Part shown: in pieces, positions 60,031 to 64,000 of the stretch
How the letters are laid out: the number at the start of each line of letters is the position of its first letter
How positions within the stretch are numbered: the first letter of the stretch is position 1
Assembly: GCA_036560445.1 (NCBI GenBank)
Contig: DATBRG010000012.1
Location: 44,310 to 108,309, forward strand
From: DATBRG01 sp036560445
GTDB taxonomy: Bacteria > Pseudomonadota > Gammaproteobacteria > Burkholderiales > Methylophilaceae
Length of the DNA stretch: 64,000 bases
Direction: 5' to 3'
Notes under the pieces: generated by a model
Seen by the model: the letters and a program-made list of their open reading frames with translations, nothing else
Database searches by the model: none
What the model was told of the DNA's origin: nothing
Translations under genes and position numbers: made by a program

Positions 60031-61486
60031 CTGGCAAATACCCAGCCAGCTTGGCCCAAGCCAAATGCTGCTCGATGCAATCGGCCAAGCGGTCGAGCTC
60101 TGATTCGCGTAATGCCTGATAATCAAAATCCTTATTCACTAACGCCATCCCCGCCCAGTTCAGCCAGGCATTAATGGAGTCGGGATGGTCAAACAAGCCA
60201 TGCAGATAGGTACCAGCGATCTGCCCATCATCCGAGATTGCGCCCTCAGGCTTGCCTTCGATATAGAGGACAGGGTTATCCAGTGCCAAGCCTGAGCTGA
60301 CACCCATATGGATCTCATAACCCGTCACTTTTGAATCAGAAAAAGTAAGTTTGTCACTAACTTGGGCAAGCCGTTTTTCTAGTTCCAGAGTCGTTTCCAT
60401 CTCCAGCCAGCCAAAGCCAGCACTTGAGCCAGCCTCGCCCTCGATACCATGCGGGTCGTGTATCTGCTGACCCAGCATCTGGAAGCCACCACAGATACCC
60501 AGCAACTTGCCGCCGTAGCGTAGGTGTTTTGCAATGTAAGTATCCCAGCCGTGTGCTTTGAGGTGTGCCAAATCACCACGCACATTCTTGCTGCCGGGAA
60601 GGATGACCAGATCAGCCGGAGGGATAGGTTCATCTATCCGAACAAAGCGGAAATCTACATCGGGGTGCAGGCGCAGGGCATCAAAATCGGTATGGTTGGC
60701 GATGTGCGGCAACACTGGGGCGATGATGATGATTTTGTCCTGTCCACTTGGCTGAGTGGTTTGCGGCACGGCATCTTCGGCCTCAATGTGCAGGCCATGC
60801 AGATAAGGCAGCACGCCGATGACGGGTTTGCCGGTTTCTTTTTCCAGCCAATCCAGCCCCGGTTGCAGCAGGGCGATATCGCCACGGAATTTATTGATGA
60901 CAAAACCGATGACACGCGCTCGCTCAGACTCTGACAGCAGCGCCAGCGTGCCGACGATGTGGGCGAACACGCCGCCGCGGTCGATATCAGCGATGAGGAT
61001 TACTGGGCAATCGGCAGCCTCGGCAAAGCCCATGTTGGCGATATCACCTTCGCGCAGGTTGATCTCGGCGGGGCTGCCTGCGCCTTCGACCACGATGTAA
61101 TCGTATTGCTCGCAGAGCCGCTGCCAGGATGCCATCACCGCACACATGGCGGTGGGTTTGTAAGTGTGGTAGCCCACCGCTTCGAGATTCATGGCGACCT
61201 TGCCGTGGATAATGACCTGGCAGCCGGTATCGGAATTGGGTTTGAGCAGCACCGGGTTCATATCGGTATGCGGTTCCAGGCCGCAGGCTTGCGCCTGCAC
61301 TGCCTGTGCGCGGCCTATCTCGCCGCCATCGGCAGTGACGGCCGAATTGAGCGCCATGTTCTGCGGCTTGAATGGCGCAACCTTGATACCCTTGCGATGC
61401 AAGACCCGGCAGATACCCGCTACCAGTGTGCTCTTGCCGGCATCGGAGGTGGTGCCTTGCACCATCAGGGTTTTAGCGGTTGACAT
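60023..61486 (-). CDS. cobQ: Cobyric acid synthase (CobQ/CbiP)
   Basis: A 487-residue amidotransferase. The ATP site is VQGTTSDAGKST (9-20), and the C-terminal glutaminase has the nucleophile Cys in LLGICGGFQMLG and the histidine in YLHGLFDHP. It amidates the b, d, e and g side chains to make adenosylcobyric acid. I use the ATG at 61486; a TTG at 61492 is also in frame. It overlaps cobC by 14 bases. Confidence 0.95.
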   Translation of the reverse strand: MSTAKTLMVQGTTSDAGKSTLVAGICRVLHRKGIKVAPFKPQNMALNSAVTADGGEIGRAQAVQAQACGLEPHTDMNPVLLKPNSDTGCQVIIHGKVAMNLEAVGYHTYKPTAMCAVMASWQRLCEQYDYIVVEGAGSPAEINLREGDIANMGFAEAADCPVILIADIDRGGVFAHIVGTLALLSESERARVIGFVINKFRGDIALLQPGLDWLEKETGKPVIGVLPYLHGLHIEAEDAVPQTTQPSGQDKIIIIAPVLPHIANHTDFDALRLHPDVDFRFVRIDEPIPPADLVILPGSKNVRGDLAHLKAHGWDTYIAKHLRYGGKLLGICGGFQMLGQQIHDPHGIEGEAGSSAGFGWLEMETTLELEKRLAQVSDKLTFSDSKVTGYEIHMGVSSGLALDNPVLYIEGKPEGAISDDGQIAGTYLHGLFDHPDSINAWLNWAGMALVNKDFDYQALRESELDRLADCIEQHLAWAKLAGYLPAI

Positions 61487-62042
61487 AGGCAACGCGCGTC
61501 ACGGCTTTATCTATGCTGATCTGCGTGATGCTGCCGTAATCAATCTGTAGCCGGAAGGTATCGGTGAGGTGCAGGTTGAGCGCTTGCGAGAGCAAGGCGC
61601 GGATGACGCCAGCATGGGTCATCACTAGCAGCTCTTGCCCGACATGGTTAGCACTCACTTCGCGGAAAAAATCTGCGGCGCGCAGCGACAGGGCATGAAA
61701 GGATTCACCATTGGGTGGCGGCTGCATCACATGGTCGTCGGCCCAGACATCAACCAGCCCGCGCGGAATATCATCCCATGGCTTGAGCTCCCAATCGCCG
61801 AAATCAAGCTCCATGAGGCGCGCATCTTCGATGACCTCGCTTTCACCAGCGAGCGCATAAGCAAGCTTGAGACAGCGCTGCAAAGGGCTGCTGTAGATGG
61901 CATCAGGCGTTAGTTGCGGCAATTTGCTACAGATGTTTTGTAGTTCTTCAGTGAAACTGGCTGCCACATCAATATCAGCCTGGCCATAGCAGATGCCTGG
62001 CTGGACAGCAGGCGTAGTATGGCGCACAAGAAAAATGTTCAA
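61473..62042 (-). CDS. cobC: Alpha-ribazole phosphatase CobC (histidine phosphatase)
   Basis: A 189-residue histidine phosphatase. The phosphohistidine is His8 in FLVRHTTP, with the second core histidine in VMTHAGVIRAL. It would remove phosphate from alpha-ribazole phosphate or adenosylcobalamin phosphate. RHT stands in place of the usual RHG, seen in many CobC proteins. It lies between cobS and cobQ with 4- and 14-base overlaps. Confidence 0.9.
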   Translation of the reverse strand: MNIFLVRHTTPAVQPGICYGQADIDVAASFTEELQNICSKLPQLTPDAIYSSPLQRCLKLAYALAGESEVIEDARLMELDFGDWELKPWDDIPRGLVDVWADDHVMQPPPNGESFHALSLRAADFFREVSANHVGQELLVMTHAGVIRALLSQALNLHLTDTFRLQIDYGSITQISIDKAVTRVAYVNR

Positions 62043-62794
62043 TGACTACCCCAGACCAGCACACCAAGATAAAAGGCCAGTTCACAAAGCTGCTGCATGG
62101 CACCCAGGCAATCGCCGGTATAGCCACCCAGACGTTTCTTTAGTTTGTAGCTAAACCAACACCAGACGACCACAACAGGCAGCAAGGTAATCAAGAGCTT
62201 GGGTGCTAGCAGAATCAGAGGTGCCAGACCAAAAAAAGTTGCCAGTAACAATTCACCGGCGCTTAGTTGTGTAGATAAGGGTTTGGATTTCCCGCTGGAA
62301 CGCACATAGCTTTGCGTGTAGATCACCAGCACCGCAGCAAAACGGCTCAGGGCATGACCTACAATCATGGCAATGGGTACGATTGCGGGATAGATATGAA
62401 CCAATGCCTCGAACTTGGTCAGCAAGGCAAGAAAGAGTGCCACGGCCCCAAAGCTGCCGAGCCGGGAATCCTGCATTATGGTGAGTACTTGCTCTTTTTC
62501 CCAGCCGCCACCAAGGCCATCTGCCGCATCTGCCAGACCATCCTCGTGAAATGCGCCAGTTAGCCAGATAGTCGCAGCCATACTCGCAAGAATAGCGATC
62601 TCACTCGGCATGACTGTTGCTGCCAGCGAGTAAACCGTGGCCGCGACGATGCCCACCAGAATGCCAACGAGCGAGAAATAACGGGTTGCGTGATTAAGAT
62701 CGGCCTCTTTGAAATCATCCACACGCACCGGCAGGCGCGTGAAAAAGATAATGGCTACCAGCAATAAGCGCCATTCTTGTTGGATACGGCTCAT
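62039..62794 (-). CDS. cobS: Adenosylcobinamide-GDP ribazoletransferase (cobalamin synthase)
   Basis: A 251-residue inner-membrane enzyme. It opens with FFTRLPV and has the metal-binding GAFHEDGLADAADGLGGG, the signature of CobS, and several hydrophobic helices. It joins adenosylcobinamide-GDP to alpha-ribazole. It overlaps cobT and cobC by 4 bases each. Confidence 0.95.
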   Translation of the reverse strand: MSRIQQEWRLLLVAIIFFTRLPVRVDDFKEADLNHATRYFSLVGILVGIVAATVYSLAATVMPSEIAILASMAATIWLTGAFHEDGLADAADGLGGGWEKEQVLTIMQDSRLGSFGAVALFLALLTKFEALVHIYPAIVPIAMIVGHALSRFAAVLVIYTQSYVRSSGKSKPLSTQLSAGELLLATFFGLAPLILLAPKLLITLLPVVVVWCWFSYKLKKRLGGYTGDCLGAMQQLCELAFYLGVLVWGSH

Positions 62795-63837
62795 GCGCTA
62801 CCTTGGCGGCTGACATTGGCAGATTCAAACGAGGCCATCTCATTTAGAAAATTGACTGCGGCCTGAATCAAGGGGTAGGCCAAAGCGGCACCTGTTCCCT
62901 CGCCCAAGCGCATACCTAAATTAAGCAAAGGCTCTGCCTTCAGTTGCTGCAATAAAAGCTGATGCCCAGCCTCGTCAGAGCAATGGGCAAAAACACAATA
63001 ATCCAGCACTGCCGGCTGTAATTTGGAAGCCACCAGCAGGGCAGAAGTAGCAATGAAACCATCTATCATCAACACGGCTTTTTGTTCCGCCGCGGCCAGC
63101 ATGGCACCCACCATCATGGCGATCTCGAAGCCTCCAAAGGTTGCCAGTGCAAGTAACGGGTCTTTGCCATCCAGATTATGTTTCTGTAGCGCCTGGCTAA
63201 TAATCGCTACCTTTTGCCGTAAACCTGCGTCATCCAAGCCTGTGCCGCGCCCCACGCATTGGGCGGGCGGCAACTGGCACAGCACCGCCATCAAGGCTGC
63301 GGCTGACGAGGTATTGCCTATGCCCATCTCGCCGAAACCGAGGATATTGCTACCTGCTTTAATTTCCGAATTCGCAAGCCTTGCGCCACGTGTAAGTGCT
63401 TGCTCACACTGGGCTGAAATCATCGCAGGTGACTTCAGGAAATTCTGCGTGCCCATAGCTACCTTGGCATCAATCAGCTCATGGTGAGCCGCAAACATGT
63501 GGTTCACGCCAGCATCAATCACGCGGATAGCGATGTTGTTCTGCCTGGCAAATACATTGATACCTGCCCCGCCAGCCAGGAAGTTCATCACCATCTGCTG
63601 CGTGACTGCCTGTGGATAAGGACTCACACCGGATTCAACAATCCCATGGTCGCCGGCAAATACCAATATCACCGGCTGGCTGAGTGTCGGTGACAGCGTG
63701 TTCTGTATCAAGCCTATCCGCAAAGCGATCTGCTCTAGCCTCCCTAACGCACCCAGGGGTTTGGTCTTATTGTTTATTTTTTCCTGGAGCGCCACTTTCA
63801 GGCTGGTATCCGGTGAGGCGATATTGAAGTTAGGCAT
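62791..63837 (-). CDS. cobT: Nicotinate-nucleotide:DMB phosphoribosyltransferase CobT
   Basis: A 348-residue enzyme with KTKPLGALGRLE, FAGDHGIVESGVSPYPQAVT, FGEMGIGNTSSAAAL and the catalytic glutamate in GMRLGEGTGAALA. It activates DMB to alpha-ribazole phosphate. The ATG at 63837 gives MPNFNIASPD; longer in-frame starts reach 63924 but add only unconserved hydrophobic residues. It is the first gene of the minus-strand cob operon. Confidence 0.94.
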   Translation of the reverse strand: MPNFNIASPDTSLKVALQEKINNKTKPLGALGRLEQIALRIGLIQNTLSPTLSQPVILVFAGDHGIVESGVSPYPQAVTQQMVMNFLAGGAGINVFARQNNIAIRVIDAGVNHMFAAHHELIDAKVAMGTQNFLKSPAMISAQCEQALTRGARLANSEIKAGSNILGFGEMGIGNTSSAAALMAVLCQLPPAQCVGRGTGLDDAGLRQKVAIISQALQKHNLDGKDPLLALATFGGFEIAMMVGAMLAAAEQKAVLMIDGFIATSALLVASKLQPAVLDYCVFAHCSDEAGHQLLLQQLKAEPLLNLGMRLGEGTGAALAYPLIQAAVNFLNEMASFESANVSRQGSA

Positions 63838-63880
63838 GTGATAGCTAATACAAATTAAAGAGCTGAGAGCATACGCTAGC

Positions 63881-63901
63881 ACAGGTATTTTTTGAACCTG
63901 T
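63881..63901. repeat. Small inverted repeat upstream of cobT
   Basis: ACAGGT and ACCTGT flank a 9-base T-rich spacer, about 45-65 bp upstream of cobT. It may be an operator or a leader hairpin. No second cobalamin riboswitch was found in front of cobT. Confidence 0.3.
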
Positions 63902-63931
63902 CCGGGCCACTTATACATCAGCAATTCGGGT

Positions 63932-63961
63932 GTGACACGAATGCGTTAAGTTTGATATAAT
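63932..63961 (+). promoter_or_regulatory. Promoter pointing off the right edge
   Basis: GTGACA (63932-63937) and a perfect TATAAT (63956-63961) are 18 bp apart and followed by GCGCG, a GC-rich discriminator typical of strongly transcribed stable-RNA or ribosomal genes. No gene is visible in the last 39 bases, so its target lies beyond the window. Confidence 0.5.
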
Positions 63962-64000
63962 GCGCGACTTGCAAGAGCTGCAAGCCAGCAAATACTTAGA

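Noticed and set aside
63838..63931. A second cobalamin riboswitch before cobT
   Set aside because: None of the conserved aptamer blocks is present on the minus strand here.
1..64000. CRISPR arrays, insertion sequences, restriction or toxin-antitoxin systems, tRNA and rRNA genes
   Set aside because: I looked for regularly spaced repeats, transposase motifs, restriction-modification or toxin gene pairs and cloverleaf patterns, and found none.

Overview
The window looks like a chromosomal segment of a betaproteobacterium, most likely a Methylophilaceae or related Nitrosomonadales member. This is inferred from gene order: kdsD-kdsC-lptCAB-rpoN-hpf-hprK-rapZ-PTS; def-fmt-htpX-rsmB-ntrYX divergent from LysM-dprA-smg; ahcY-metF behind an SAH riboswitch; and zapA next to 6S RNA. 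No rRNA or tRNA gene, phage, insertion sequence or CRISPR array was seen. Almost every base is in a recognisable gene, and most genes are tightly packed with 1-17 bp overlaps.

Layout. 1-2.1 kb: a partial small gene, an exported metallophosphoesterase and a small exported protein. 2.2-5.3 kb (minus): thiO and a Kef-type antiporter. 5.4-15.6 kb (plus): one long envelope and regulation cluster, with Kdo synthesis (kdsD, kdsC), LPS transport (lptC, lptA, lptB), sigma-54 (rpoN), hpf, hprK, rapZ and a permease-less PTS (EIIA, HPr, EI). 15.6-18.9 kb: prlC, xthA and a small acidic protein. 18.9-20.3 kb: a small accessory island that looks like remnants of integron gene cassettes, with one perfect 59-bp attC-like palindrome, an AT-rich membrane protein gene and a DHFR/RibD-like gene. 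20.4-22.1 kb: an FMN reductase and a methyltransferase.

22.1-29.8 kb (minus): def-fmt-htpX-rsmB-DUF4390-ntrY-ntrX, in which NtrX has a degenerate AAA+ domain. 29.8-32.6 kb (plus): LysM protein, dprA, smg. 32.6-36.7 kb (minus): metK, then ahcY-holin-like-metF behind an SAH riboswitch, which together form the activated-methyl cycle. 36.8-40.9 kb (plus): an LpxL-like acyltransferase, dapF, DUF484, xerC, sodB. 41-44.7 kb: a metal (probably zinc) uptake group without its ATPase, then yggX. 44.7-49.9 kb: polyphosphate and phosphate genes (ppk, ppx, phoU) with Pho-box-like repeats, and rpiA. 50-53.2 kb: ilvA, an EVE protein, a DUF2237 protein, 6S RNA, zapA and a ZapB-like coiled-coil gene.

53.2-63.9 kb is a cobalamin locus. 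A B12 riboswitch precedes btuB, a membrane protein, cobO, cbiA, bluB, a cytosolic BtuF-like protein and cobU (plus). The opposing operon is cobT-cobS-cobC-cobQ (minus). Together they cover B12 uptake, late corrinoid amidation and adenosylation, DMB synthesis and nucleotide-loop assembly; corrin-ring genes and cbiB/cobD are not in the window. The main candidates for a second look are the cassette-like island, a pair of 82-bp intergenic repeats with a covarying hairpin, the degenerate NtrX, the Pho-box-like sites and the cytosolic BtuF-like protein. I did not find a clear undescribed multi-gene system.
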